Shown: piece after piece, positions 1-6,465 of the stretch
Layout: each line of letters begins with the position of its first letter
How positions within the stretch are numbered: the first letter of the stretch is position 1
Assembly (NCBI GenBank): GCA_964483155.1
Contig: CAZAAC010000027.1
Coordinates: 1 to 35,287 of the forward strand
DNA length: 35,287 nucleotides
Origin: JAAYYM01 sp964483155
GTDB lineage: Bacteria > Bacillota > Clostridia > Lachnospirales > Lachnospiraceae
Reading direction: 5' to 3'
Made by a program: the position numbers and the translations under genes
The notes under the pieces: model-generated
The model's database searches: none
What the model saw: the letters and a program-made list of their open reading frames with translations, nothing else
Told to the model about the DNA's origin: nothing

Positions 1-3
1 TCT

Positions 4-393
4 CTATTTCGTATATAACTTATCCGTATAAAGAATATGGTTTACCAACCAGTCGTTTAAATAATTCAAAATTTTCATAATGGCCTGATCTGGATTTGCT
101 TCAATCTCATTCCAGTCTAAATTGCTTAGCTTCTCAATAAATTCCTGATGCTCAATTTTATGAGAAAATAACTTTTTATACTGTAGACTTTCCATATACT
201 TTTCTTCATCTGCAAAATGAAATATGGTATAATCCTTTAAATCGCCTAAAATTTTAGCAATATAGTCAAATTTATCGACTACAAATTCGTCATTCAAGAG
301 TTGATAAGCTTCCTCTGCAATCTCAAAAAGTCTCTTGTGCTGCGCGTCAATCATCTCTATCCCTAAATAATACTCATCTTTCATCTCAAACAT
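4..393 (-). CDS. Bacteriohemerythrin (hemerythrin-like oxygen-binding protein)
   Basis: A single-domain, 129-residue soluble protein of the hemerythrin family, which binds O2 reversibly at a non-heme di-iron centre. All seven expected iron ligands can be placed: H19 (in IDAQH), H59 and E63 (HFADEE), H78 and H82 (HKIEH), H119 and D124 (NHILYTD). The start at 393 is chosen because AGGAGT lies 7 nt upstream; the frame stays open to 444, but that part has no ribosome binding site and is not family-like. The gene follows ohrR in the same direction after an 89-nt gap. In anaerobes such proteins are thought to buffer, sense or deliver oxygen; placement beside a peroxide-defence pair fits an oxidative-stress role, which is inference. 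I see no confident promoter in the gap. Confidence 0.93.
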   Translation of the reverse strand: MFEMKDEYYLGIEMIDAQHKRLFEIAEEAYQLLNDEFVVDKFDYIAKILGDLKDYTIFHFADEEKYMESLQYKKLFSHKIEHQEFIEKLSNLDWNEIEANPDQAIMKILNYLNDWLVNHILYTDKLYTK

Positions 394-482
394 AATCGTT
401 ACTCCTTTATATTGTCTTTTAACTATATTTTCATACAAAATCATGAGAATAGCAACAGTTTTTCGTAAAATTACTGTAAAAA

Positions 483-920
483 TCAGTTCTTCAGTATTTT
501 ATATAATAACTGATACAATTGTAGGACTTCCTCGTGGCTTAATGGTAGACAGGAAGCTATCTGTGTGGGGATATTAATAGCCTGATTTCTTAATGCCATC
601 CCTTGATCGGTTATTCGTACACACAATTGTCGCTCATCCTCTTTAAAACGAGTTCTGGTAATAAGCTTTTTTGACTCCAGTTTCTTTAATAAGGGCGTCA
701 GCGTACCGGAATCCAAATATAAATATTCTCCCAGTTCTTTTACATTCATTTCTTTTTCTTCCCACATGACCATCATAGCAATGTATTGCGTGTAGGTTAA
801 ATCAATTTTATCAAGGAAAGGTTTATACTTTCTTACCACCTCTTTTGCGCTTGCATATAGAGGAAAGCATAGCTGATTCCATAATTTTAATGCATTAAAT
901 GCGTCTATTTCGTTATCCAT
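483..920 (-). CDS. ohrR: OhrR-type MarR family peroxide-sensing repressor
   Basis: A 145-residue winged-helix repressor of the MarR family, OhrR branch. OhrR proteins sense organic hydroperoxides by oxidation of one N-terminal cysteine and then release DNA. The diagnostic stretch NQLCFPLYAS carries that cysteine as C18, and the recognition-helix region LDSGTLTPLLKKLE and wing (DERQ) match OhrR closely. The start at 920 has AGGAG 9 nt upstream; an ATG four bases earlier runs into a stop at once. It lies 16 nt downstream of the glutathione peroxidase gene and is surely co-transcribed with it. An OhrR-like operator upstream of that gene suggests autoregulation of the pair. The family call is firm; the exact oxidant sensed is inferred. 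Confidence 0.9.
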   Translation of the reverse strand: MDNEIDAFNALKLWNQLCFPLYASAKEVVRKYKPFLDKIDLTYTQYIAMMVMWEEKEMNVKELGEYLYLDSGTLTPLLKKLESKKLITRTRFKEDERQLCVRITDQGMALRNQAINIPTQIASCLPLSHEEVLQLYQLLYKILKN

Positions 921-936
921 TCATGGTATCTCCTTG

Positions 937-1410
937 CTATAATAATTCCGCTATTTTACTATCGATCTGTTCCGGTTCAATATTAGGCGCAAAACGTTCT
1001 ATAATATTACCTTCACGATCAACTAAAAACTTTGTAAAATTCCATTTGATGGTACCACCCAGAGAACCCTTTTTCTGTGATTTCAAATAAGTAAAAAGAG
1101 GTTCTGCGCCTTTACCATTCACCTTGATTTTAGAAAACATGGGAAAAGAAACACCATAATTTATCTGACAAAATTCTGTAATCTCCTGCTCTGTTCCTGG
1201 CGCTTGATTTGCAAACTGATTACAGGGGAAATCTAAAATCTCCAGTCCGCTGTCCTTATATTTATCATATAGATGTTGAAGACCCTTGTACTGTGGCGTA
1301 AATCCACAACCAGTTGCCGTATTGACAATGAGTAATACATTTCCTTTGAATTTCTCCATTGAAATCTCATTTCCACTTCTATCCTTTACAATGTAATCAT
1401 AAATATTCAT
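937..1410 (-). CDS. gpx: Glutathione peroxidase family, cysteine type (probably thioredoxin-dependent)
   Basis: A 157-residue thiol peroxidase that reduces H2O2 and lipid or organic hydroperoxides in the cytoplasm. The peroxidatic residue is C35 (TATGCGFTPQ), encoded by TGT, so it is not selenocysteine. FPCNQ (C63), FCQINYGV (C81) and the WNFTKFLVD tetrad region are conserved. C81 matches the resolving cysteine of yeast Gpx3 and plant GPX enzymes, so thioredoxin rather than glutathione is the likely reductant; this is inference from family knowledge. The start at 1410 has a GAGG-containing ribosome binding site. It is the first gene of the gpx-ohrR unit; its promoter and operator lie across the assembly gap. 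Confidence 0.93.
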   Translation of the reverse strand: MNIYDYIVKDRSGNEISMEKFKGNVLLIVNTATGCGFTPQYKGLQHLYDKYKDSGLEILDFPCNQFANQAPGTEQEITEFCQINYGVSFPMFSKIKVNGKGAEPLFTYLKSQKKGSLGGTIKWNFTKFLVDREGNIIERFAPNIEPEQIDSKIAELL

Positions 1411-1436
1411 TTGATATCCCTCTTCCTTTCATTTTT

Positions 1437-1491
1437 TGCTATTTAATTGCATACAATTTGTTCAATATCATTATATTTGCTAACTGAAATT
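1437..1491. repeat. 55-bp contig-end duplicate, left copy
   Basis: These 55 bases directly before the N run are identical to 1592-1646 directly after it. Identity ends exactly where the Ns begin on both sides, which is the pattern of two contigs overlapping at their ends rather than a biological repeat. It contains one copy of the OhrR-like palindrome (1445-1458). Confidence 0.9.
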
Positions 1492-1591
1492 NNNNNNNNN
1501 NNNNNNNNNNNNNNNNNNNNNNNNNNNNNNNNNNNNNNNNNNNNNNNNNNNNNNNNNNNNNNNNNNNNNNNNNNNNNNNNNNNNNNNNNNN
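1492..1591. other. Assembly gap (100 N)
   Basis: Exactly 100 unknown bases, the usual placeholder for a gap of unknown size. The flanking identical 55-mers argue that the true gap length is negative (an overlap), so no gene is likely missing here. Confidence 0.97.
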
Positions 1592-1646
1592 TGCTATTTA
1601 ATTGCATACAATTTGTTCAATATCATTATATTTGCTAACTGAAATT
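1592..1646. repeat. 55-bp contig-end duplicate, right copy
   Basis: Identical to 1437-1491. In the real chromosome this is probably the same DNA. This copy is continuous with the -35 element of the gpx promoter, so promoter and operator can be read here in correct relation. Confidence 0.9.
1600..1613 (-). promoter_or_regulatory. Candidate OhrR operator (gpx-ohrR)
   Basis: aattgcatacaatt is an imperfect 14-bp palindrome that differs by one base from AATTGTATACAATT, the core of the Bacillus subtilis OhrR operator as I know it. It lies about 11 bp downstream of the TATAAT element, where a bound repressor would block initiation or early elongation. The same element appears as the duplicate copy at 1445-1458. 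OhrR is encoded in the unit it would control. Confidence 0.65.
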
Positions 1647-1653
1647 TTGTCAA
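1625..1653 (-). promoter_or_regulatory. Sigma-A promoter of gpx-ohrR
   Basis: On the minus strand this reads TTGACA, 17 bp, TATAAT, a perfect consensus. The -35 begins four bases past the stop codon of the YczE-like gene. The promoter faces the N gap; once the duplicate 55-mers are merged it lies roughly 70-95 bp upstream of the gpx start. Confidence 0.8.
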
Positions 1654-1656
1654 TGG

Positions 1657-2268
1657 TCACTTGCTTTTATTTAGAAATGGTTCAGCAATATGTTTCTTGA
1701 AGAAGGCAATGATGGGACCCATAAAAAATGCAGTAATTAAGGTTCCTATACCCACAGTTGCACCCAGAAAAAAGCCGATGATAACACAAATAACATCAGT
1801 TCCAATTCTACAATACTGAAATTTTGCAACACCATGTTCTGACATGTACAAAGAAATCGCATCATATGTTGATACACCTAAATTTCCCACAAAATAAAGG
1901 GAGGAACCAAAACAAATAATAACAATACCAAGTAATAAAAATATTATTTTAACAAATAAAGATGGGTTTGGAAACAGCTCACTGAAAATCCATGAAGAGA
2001 ACTCTACGACATAACCTAACAAAAAAATATTGATTAACGTACCGAGACCTATTTTCTTTTTGTCTATCATAAAGATAACCAAAAGCATAATACAATTTAT
2101 AATCATATAAAAAGTACCAAATCCCAATGGCGTCAATGCCCAAAGTCCATGTGCAAAAACCTGAAAAGGATCCATCCCGAAATCTGAGAAATTAAACATT
2201 CCAACAGAAAAGCCACAGATGGTTACACCGGCTACTGTCATAAAGATTCGCTTTGTCTTTTTGTTCAT
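1657..2268 (-). CDS. YczE/YitT-like integral membrane protein
   Basis: A 203-residue, strongly hydrophobic protein with about five to six membrane spans, starting MNKKTKRIF. It resembles the YczE/YyaS/YitT group of Firmicute membrane proteins (for example the FNFSDFGMDPFQVFAHG region after the first span and GNLGVSTYDAISLYM before the fifth). The biochemical function of this group is not established. The start at 2268 has GAGGTG just upstream; the reading frame extends to 2307 but without a ribosome binding site. It follows the SOS-controlled LysM gene by 43 nt with no visible terminator, so it may be carried on the same transcript. The gpx promoter begins at its stop codon. Confidence 0.75.
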   Translation of the reverse strand: MNKKTKRIFMTVAGVTICGFSVGMFNFSDFGMDPFQVFAHGLWALTPLGFGTFYMIINCIMLLVIFMIDKKKIGLGTLINIFLLGYVVEFSSWIFSELFPNPSLFVKIIFLLLGIVIICFGSSLYFVGNLGVSTYDAISLYMSEHGVAKFQYCRIGTDVICVIIGFFLGATVGIGTLITAFFMGPIIAFFKKHIAEPFLNKSK

Positions 2269-2311
2269 AAAACACCTCAATTTCTGTTGTAAACTATTGT
2301 ATTTCAATTAA

Positions 2312-2665
2312 TTAACGATAATAAGGAACGATTAAATTGTTTCCAGCCTGTATCGTATCTTCTTCCAATATATAATTTATTTTCTTAACTTCATTGATAT
2401 ACTGCTCTTTGTTTTTATATTCATCACTGATATAAGCATCTGCTATGGTATACAACGTATCTCCGCTTTGGATGGTAACACTTTTATAATACTTTTCACA
2501 AGCACGCATATTGGTGTCTGAACTGGCATACGTAAATATAGTACAAAACAATATGCTAAAGATACAGAAGGATAAAACAATACTAAGTGCCAGCATACGC
2601 CTCTGTAATAGAACCTGTTTTTTCCTATCCAAATATTTTTTTCTACTTCGATCCAAATAATCCAT
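2312..2665 (-). CDS. yneA: YneA-like SOS cell-division suppressor (LysM protein)
   Basis: A 117-residue protein with a basic N-terminus (about 1-23), one membrane span (about 24-46) and an extracellular LysM peptidoglycan-binding domain (about 61-114, SVTIQSGDTLYTIA...AGNNLIVPYYR). This is the architecture of B. subtilis YneA, which halts septation during DNA damage. The start at 2665 has AGGGAGG 8 nt upstream; the longer frame to 2749 would begin inside the promoter. It is divergent from lexA, as yneA is in Bacillus, and its promoter carries a LexA box between -35 and -10. Function is inferred from architecture, neighbourhood and control; sequence identity among YneA proteins is low. Confidence 0.82.
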   Translation of the reverse strand: MDYLDRSRKKYLDRKKQVLLQRRMLALSIVLSFCIFSILFCTIFTYASSDTNMRACEKYYKSVTIQSGDTLYTIADAYISDEYKNKEQYINEVKKINYILEEDTIQAGNNLIVPYYR

Positions 2666-2699
2666 CGCAATAACCTCCCTAAAATCAGAACGCACATTC

Positions 2700-2713
2700 C
2701 GAACAATTGTTCT
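2700..2713. promoter_or_regulatory. LexA (DinR) box 1
   Basis: cGAACaattGTTCt has a perfect palindromic GAAC-N4-GTTC core, the Firmicute LexA consensus. It lies just downstream of the predicted yneA transcription start, within the leader. Confidence 0.88.
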
Positions 2714-2719
2714 ATTTAC

Positions 2720-2749
2720 ATTATACAGAACGATTGTTCGGTTTGTCAA
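2720..2749 (-). promoter_or_regulatory. SOS-controlled promoter of the yneA-like gene
   Basis: Minus strand TTGACA, 18 bp, TATAAT. The spacer contains a complete LexA box, so repressor binding should exclude RNA polymerase. Confidence 0.85.
2727..2740. promoter_or_regulatory. LexA (DinR) box 2
   Basis: aGAACgattGTTCg is a second perfect GAAC-N4-GTTC core, centred 27 bp from box 1. It sits between the -35 and -10 of the yneA promoter. Confidence 0.9.
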
Positions 2750-2768
2750 TAGGAAAAAGGATAAAAAT

Positions 2769-2782
2769 CGAACAAATATTTG
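2769..2782. promoter_or_regulatory. Degenerate LexA half-site upstream of lexA
   Basis: cGAACaaatatttg keeps the left half (CGAAC) of a LexA box while the right half is poor (ATTT instead of GTTC). It lies about 10 bp upstream of the predicted lexA -35 and may be a weak autoregulatory site. Confidence 0.35.
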
Positions 2783-2792
2783 GAATATATGT

Positions 2793-2821
2793 TTGCTTTT
2801 TCAAAAACCGTATGTTATAAT
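2793..2821 (+). promoter_or_regulatory. Predicted lexA promoter
   Basis: TTGCTT, 17 bp, TATAAT. The -10 is perfect and the -35 is weak (TTG kept). It is 42 bp upstream of the lexA start codon. Confidence 0.55.
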
Positions 2822-2862
2822 TTTTTTAGGTCATTATTTTGCACATTAGGAGGTCAATTTAT

Positions 2863-3480
2863 ATGGGATATGGAAAAATCACATCGAAACAATCTGAAAT
2901 TTTGGCATATATAAAGGAAGAAATATTACAAAGAGGTTATCCGCCTGCTGTTAGAGAAATATGCGAAGCTGTAAATTTGAAATCTACTTCGTCTGTACAC
3001 TCTCATCTGGAGACACTTGAGAAAAATGGTTATATCAGGCGTGATCCAACGAAGCCAAGAGCCATTGAGATTATGGATGATAGTTTTCAAATGGTTAGAA
3101 ATGAAATGACAAGCATCCCTATCGTTGGAACCGTTGCTGCGGGTATGCCACTTCTAGCTGAGCAAAATATTGAAGGCTACTTTCCTATTCCTGTGGAAAT
3201 GGCACCTAATGCAGAATCTTTTGTACTTAAAGTTAAGGGCGACAGTATGATAAATGTTGGTATTTTTAGTGGTGATAATATTTTTGTAGAGAGATGCAAC
3301 ACAGCAAGAAACGGTGAGATTGTCGTTGCCCTAATTGAGGATTCTGCAACAGTAAAAACCTTTTATAAAGAAAATAATCATTATAGACTACAACCCGAAA
3401 ATGATACCATGGAGCCTATTATCGTGGATCAAGTTGAAATACTGGGAAAAGTATATGGTCTATTTAGACTTTACAGATAA
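2863..3480 (+). CDS. lexA: LexA SOS repressor
   Basis: The master repressor of the DNA damage response, 205 residues, and the only plus-strand gene here. The N-terminal winged helix (about 1-70, starting GYGKITSKQSEILAYI) is followed by the self-cleavage site A93-G94 (VAAGMP) and the S24-type protease domain with the catalytic serine S128 (KGDSMI) and lysine K165 (ATVKTFY). RecA-stimulated autocleavage inactivates it. The start at 2863 has AGGAGG 9 nt upstream; a possible TTG start at 2839 lies before that site and is rejected. It is divergent from the yneA-like gene, with two strong LexA boxes and one weak one between them. Confidence 0.97.
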   Translation: MGYGKITSKQSEILAYIKEEILQRGYPPAVREICEAVNLKSTSSVHSHLETLEKNGYIRRDPTKPRAIEIMDDSFQMVRNEMTSIPIVGTVAAGMPLLAEQNIEGYFPIPVEMAPNAESFVLKVKGDSMINVGIFSGDNIFVERCNTARNGEIVVALIEDSATVKTFYKENNHYRLQPENDTMEPIIVDQVEILGKVYGLFRLYR

Positions 3481-3495
3481 TAATTTTTTAATCAG

Positions 3496-3531
3496 GAGAG
3501 CATTAACTTAACCGTTAATGTTCTCTTTTTG
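3496..3531 (+). terminator. Rho-independent terminator of lexA
   Basis: A 12-bp stem (one G-U pair) with a 6-nt loop followed by a T5 run. The stop codon of convergent yqeK lies in the loop, so the two genes end inside the same hairpin. On the minus strand there is no T run after the stem. Confidence 0.82.
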
Positions 3532-4110
3532 TAATGTAGAATAATAATCAAATGATTTTTGTGTCATATCATCCTTCTCACCTTGGATTGAATTCAGATA
3601 ATCTAGTGTATCTCCTAATATAAGCACAAGAGCCTTGTCTATTTCTGAAAATGCCATATGACGTATTTCTTTTAAATGAGGCGCTTTCATTCTATTAGGT
3701 TCGATATAATCTGCAACTAGTAGTATTTTTTCAAGCATATTCATATCTGGGCGTCCTGTTGTATGATTGATAATCGCACTGATAATTTGCTTGTCATTTA
3801 CATTATATGTTTGCATGGCCATAAATCCACCAAGCTTAGCGTGCAATAGAAACGGATTTCTTCGTTCAACGTCAGTAACATTAATCCGATGCTTGTCACA
3901 TAAGACCAGCATATCTTCTGCATCCATACATTTTGCACAATCATGTAACAAACCTGCTACTTCAGCTTTTTCTATGTCTTCATTATAACGCATAGCAAGT
4001 GCGGCAGCTGTATATGCAACACCTAAAGTATGATTATATCTTCGATGATCTAAAGAACGCTTGATTTTCTTTCTTATTTTTTCTTTATCATAAGATTCTG
4101 CTTTTATCAT
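3508..4110 (-). CDS. yqeK: YqeK family HD-domain Ap4A hydrolase
   Basis: A 200-residue HD-superfamily phosphohydrolase. YqeK enzymes split diadenosine tetraphosphate symmetrically to ADP. Metal ligands are visible: H27 (NHTLG), H56-D57 (LLHDCAK), a histidine in LLHAKLGG, one in IINHTTGRP and the aspartate in LVADYIEP. The gene starts 4 nt after the nadD stop, using an AAAGG inside the nadD end, so translation is coupled. The order obg-yhbY-nadD-yqeK is standard in Clostridia and Bacilli, but rsfS, which often follows yqeK, is absent; the convergent lexA comes next. Its last residues lie in the lexA terminator hairpin. Confidence 0.92.
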   Translation of the reverse strand: MIKAESYDKEKIRKKIKRSLDHRRYNHTLGVAYTAAALAMRYNEDIEKAEVAGLLHDCAKCMDAEDMLVLCDKHRINVTDVERRNPFLLHAKLGGFMAMQTYNVNDKQIISAIINHTTGRPDMNMLEKILLVADYIEPNRMKAPHLKEIRHMAFSEIDKALVLILGDTLDYLNSIQGEKDDMTQKSFDYYSTLQKENING

Positions 4111-4114
4111 AGTC

Positions 4115-4735
4115 TTATTCGCCTTTATAAAATTTATTCTTTTTCATATATTCTTCCACTTCATCCGCAACAAAATACTTAATAGATTTCCCTGCCACAA
4201 TATTTTCACGTATCATTCTGGAGGAAATATCAATATTTGGTGTAGCAAGTATTTTAATATCAGCATTATATTTTACTCTATAGTACTCTATCTGTAGCCT
4301 GATTTCAGCGATAGATATATTATTTCTATTGCCTACCAATATCGTACAAAGACTAAATATTGTTTCCACATCATGCCATTTTTCGATACCACACAAATTA
4401 TCAGCACCAATAATAAAGAAAAAATCTGTGTTGAGATAAGTGGTGTTTAGATAGGTGAGTGTTTCACTTGTATAGGTATTGCCCTGACGTTCCACTTCAA
4501 TCGTTGATAACTCAAAGTGCTTATTATCTTCAATTGCGAGGGATATCATCTGTACTCTTTGTTTCGCTGGTAAAAGTTCGCTGGCATCTTTTTGGTAGGG
4601 AACCCCGCTCGGCATAAACAGGACTTTATCCAATTCAAACTCTTGAAAGGCATTTTCGGCAATTATTAAATGTCCTAAATGAATTGGATTAAAAGTTCCA
4701 CCCATGATACCGATTCGCTTTCTTGGAATAGACAT
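4115..4735 (-). CDS. nadD: Nicotinate-nucleotide adenylyltransferase
   Basis: It transfers AMP from ATP to nicotinate mononucleotide to give deamido-NAD, the shared late step of NAD synthesis. It has 206 residues, as usual. The nucleotidyltransferase signature GGTFNPIHLGH sits at 12-22 and the second motif ISSRMIRE near 170. The start at 4735 has GGAGG 10 nt upstream. It lies in the obg operon between yhbY and yqeK. Confidence 0.96.
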   Translation of the reverse strand: MSIPRKRIGIMGGTFNPIHLGHLIIAENAFQEFELDKVLFMPSGVPYQKDASELLPAKQRVQMISLAIEDNKHFELSTIEVERQGNTYTSETLTYLNTTYLNTDFFFIIGADNLCGIEKWHDVETIFSLCTILVGNRNNISIAEIRLQIEYYRVKYNADIKILATPNIDISSRMIRENIVAGKSIKYFVADEVEEYMKKNKFYKGE

Positions 4736-4759
4736 AGCATTAAAGCCTCCATTTATAGT

Positions 4760-5047
4760 CTAAAACGGTATAATTATTTTTTTGTCTTTTGCTTCTTTAT
4801 ATAAAACAATCTTTTTGCCAATTACATGTATCACTGTGGATCTTGTTCTTTCTGAAAGCATACGTGCCATTTCATTTGGATCACAAATACAATTTTTCAG
4901 AACGCCGATTTTGATCAATTCTCTGGCATTTAGAGCCTCTTCCACAGCAGCGGTTATTTCTGGTGTGAGATTTGCTTTTCCAATATGAAGTATCACATCT
5001 TGTTTACTAGCTAAGCTTTTTAAATAGGCACGTTGTTTGCTCGTCAT
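4760..5047 (-). CDS. yhbY: YhbY/YqeI family CRM-domain RNA-binding protein
   Basis: A 95-residue single CRM-domain protein, starting MTSKQRAYLKSLA, with the GxxG-like loop IGKANLTPEI and the ELIKIGVL strand. Homologues associate with the large ribosomal subunit precursor and are linked to ribosome assembly. The start at 5047 is set by GGAGG 7 nt upstream; the frame is open to 5089 but would overlap obg. It follows obg by 13 nt. Confidence 0.93.
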   Translation of the reverse strand: MTSKQRAYLKSLASKQDVILHIGKANLTPEITAAVEEALNARELIKIGVLKNCICDPNEMARMLSERTRSTVIHVIGKKIVLYKEAKDKKIIIPF

Positions 5048-5060
5048 TTTATATCCTCCA

Positions 5061-6350
5061 TTATTTGTAGTAATCGAATTCGTGTCCATATATACGAACA
5101 GTATTACCTTCTTCTATTCCTAATTTCTCTAATTCTGCAAGTATTTTATTATCCTTCATAAATTTTTGGAAGAAAGTAAATCCTTTTTCAGAATCAAGAT
5201 TTGTATACCCTAACATCTTTTCTATTTTTTGTCCTTCAATCATATAAACTTTATCTTTACTGTTATAGGATACAGTATACGGTTCACTAGAAGAAGCATT
5301 TGGATTAATAAAATACTCCTGTTCAAATATAACGGGTTCAGCATTCTGTTTTGAAAGCAGTTCACTCACGTAATATAACAGTTCTTTAATGCCTTGTCCA
5401 CTAACTGCAGAGATAGGAAATACCTTTATCCCCTTTGGCTCAAACTCTTTTGTTATTTTATTAATAATATCATCGGCATCAGTATCTAGTGCATCAATTT
5501 TATTTGCAGCAATTACCTGTGGTCTTTTTGCAAGATCAACATTATATTCTGCTAATTCTTTATTAATCATATAAATATCCGTGATTGGATCTCTGCCTTC
5601 CGTAGACGCTGCATCGACAATATGTATAAATATCTTCGTTCTTTCTACATGGCGCAGAAATTCATGCCCCAGACCAACGCCTTTTGAGGCACCTTCGATT
5701 AATCCTGGAATATCAGCCATAATAAAACCATTTGCGCCATCGAGATCCACCACACCGAGATGAGGATTTAATGTGGTAAAATGATAGTTTGCTATCTCTG
5801 GTCGTGCATTAGACACGCGCGATAACAAGGTTGACTTACCAACATTCGGATAACCAATGAGACCTACATCAGCGATTACCTTGAGCTCCAATATCAAATC
5901 CAGTTCCATTGCTTCTTTTCCAGGTTGTGCATATTTAGGTGCCTGCATCGTAGAGGTTGCATAATGTTGATTTCCATTACCACCACGCCCACCTTTCAGA
6001 AGGACAATACGATCATTGTCGCCAGACATATCGGATATCACTTTTCCGCTTTCTGCTTCTTTTAAAACTGTACCTTCTGGTATTTTAATGATAATATCTT
6101 TTCCACTTTTACCACGACAGTTTTTTTTGCCACCCTTTTCACCATCTTCTGCAGCATAATTTCTAATATGCCTAAATTCAGTTAAGGTATTGAGCCCTTT
6201 ATCCACCTCAAATATAACATCCCCGCCTTCGCCGCCGTCTCCGCCATCAGGTCCGCCATTTGGGACATATTTTTCTCTCCGAAAACTAACATGTCCATCT
6301 CCGCCACTGCCACTTTTTACATGTATTTTTGCTCTATCCGCAAATTTCAT
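5061..6350 (-). CDS. obg: Obg/CgtA ribosome-assembly GTPase
   Basis: An essential GTPase that acts in 50S maturation and the stringent response. It is 429 residues with three domains: the glycine-rich Obg fold (1-158, with repeated GGxGG segments), the GTPase domain with G1 GYPNVGKS (166-173), the DIPGLIEGA switch and NKID, and a C-terminal OCT domain (about 345-429) typical of Gram-positives. A Shine-Dalgarno AAGGAG precedes the start. It is first in obg-yhbY-nadD-yqeK, set off from rpmA by a terminator. Confidence 0.98.
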   Translation of the reverse strand: MKFADRAKIHVKSGSGGDGHVSFRREKYVPNGGPDGGDGGEGGDVIFEVDKGLNTLTEFRHIRNYAAEDGEKGGKKNCRGKSGKDIIIKIPEGTVLKEAESGKVISDMSGDNDRIVLLKGGRGGNGNQHYATSTMQAPKYAQPGKEAMELDLILELKVIADVGLIGYPNVGKSTLLSRVSNARPEIANYHFTTLNPHLGVVDLDGANGFIMADIPGLIEGASKGVGLGHEFLRHVERTKIFIHIVDAASTEGRDPITDIYMINKELAEYNVDLAKRPQVIAANKIDALDTDADDIINKITKEFEPKGIKVFPISAVSGQGIKELLYYVSELLSKQNAEPVIFEQEYFINPNASSSEPYTVSYNSKDKVYMIEGQKIEKMLGYTNLDSEKGFTFFQKFMKDNKILAELEKLGIEEGNTVRIYGHEFDYYK

Positions 6351-6397
6351 ATTTTTCTCCTTAATAAATCAAACGATTGCAAGTAAGCCTCACAATT

Positions 6398-6426
6398 CCA
6401 ATCAAGTATAACATAAAACGGGGTTT
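6398..6426 (-). promoter_or_regulatory. Weak candidate promoter of obg
   Basis: Minus strand TTGTTT, 17 bp, TATACT, ending about 50 bp upstream of obg. The -35 overlaps the 3' arm of the rpmA terminator hairpin. The spacing is good and the -35 poor, so obg may also depend on read-through. End coordinates are accurate to within a few bases. Confidence 0.35.
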
Positions 6427-6450
6427 CAAACAATTAAGTTTGAAACCCTG
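6419..6450 (-). terminator. Terminator after rpmA
   Basis: A perfect 11-bp stem (GGGTTTCAAAC and its complement), extendable by two pairs, with a 6-nt loop. On the minus strand it is followed by CGTTTTATG. It divides the rplU-prp-rpmA transcript from obg. Confidence 0.75.
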
Positions 6451-6465
6451 AAATAATTTCGTTTT

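Noticed and set aside
394..482. Terminator between ohrR and the hemerythrin gene (ACAGT/ACTGT arms)
   Set aside because: The stem is only 5 bp with a long AT-rich loop, too weak to call.
937..1410. Selenocysteine at the Gpx active site
   Set aside because: The codon is TGT (Cys), not TGA, and the frame is intact.
1447..1638. Plus-strand open frame across the N run
   Set aside because: It is made of duplicated contig ends and unknown bases; it cannot be a real gene.
1437..1646. 55-bp direct repeat as a mobile element or recombination footprint
   Set aside because: Identity ends exactly at the Ns on both sides, which fits contig overlap rather than a target-site duplication.
2839..2862. Upstream TTG start for lexA
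   Set aside because: It lies before the AGGAGG that correctly spaces the ATG at 2863, and the extra residues do not match LexA.
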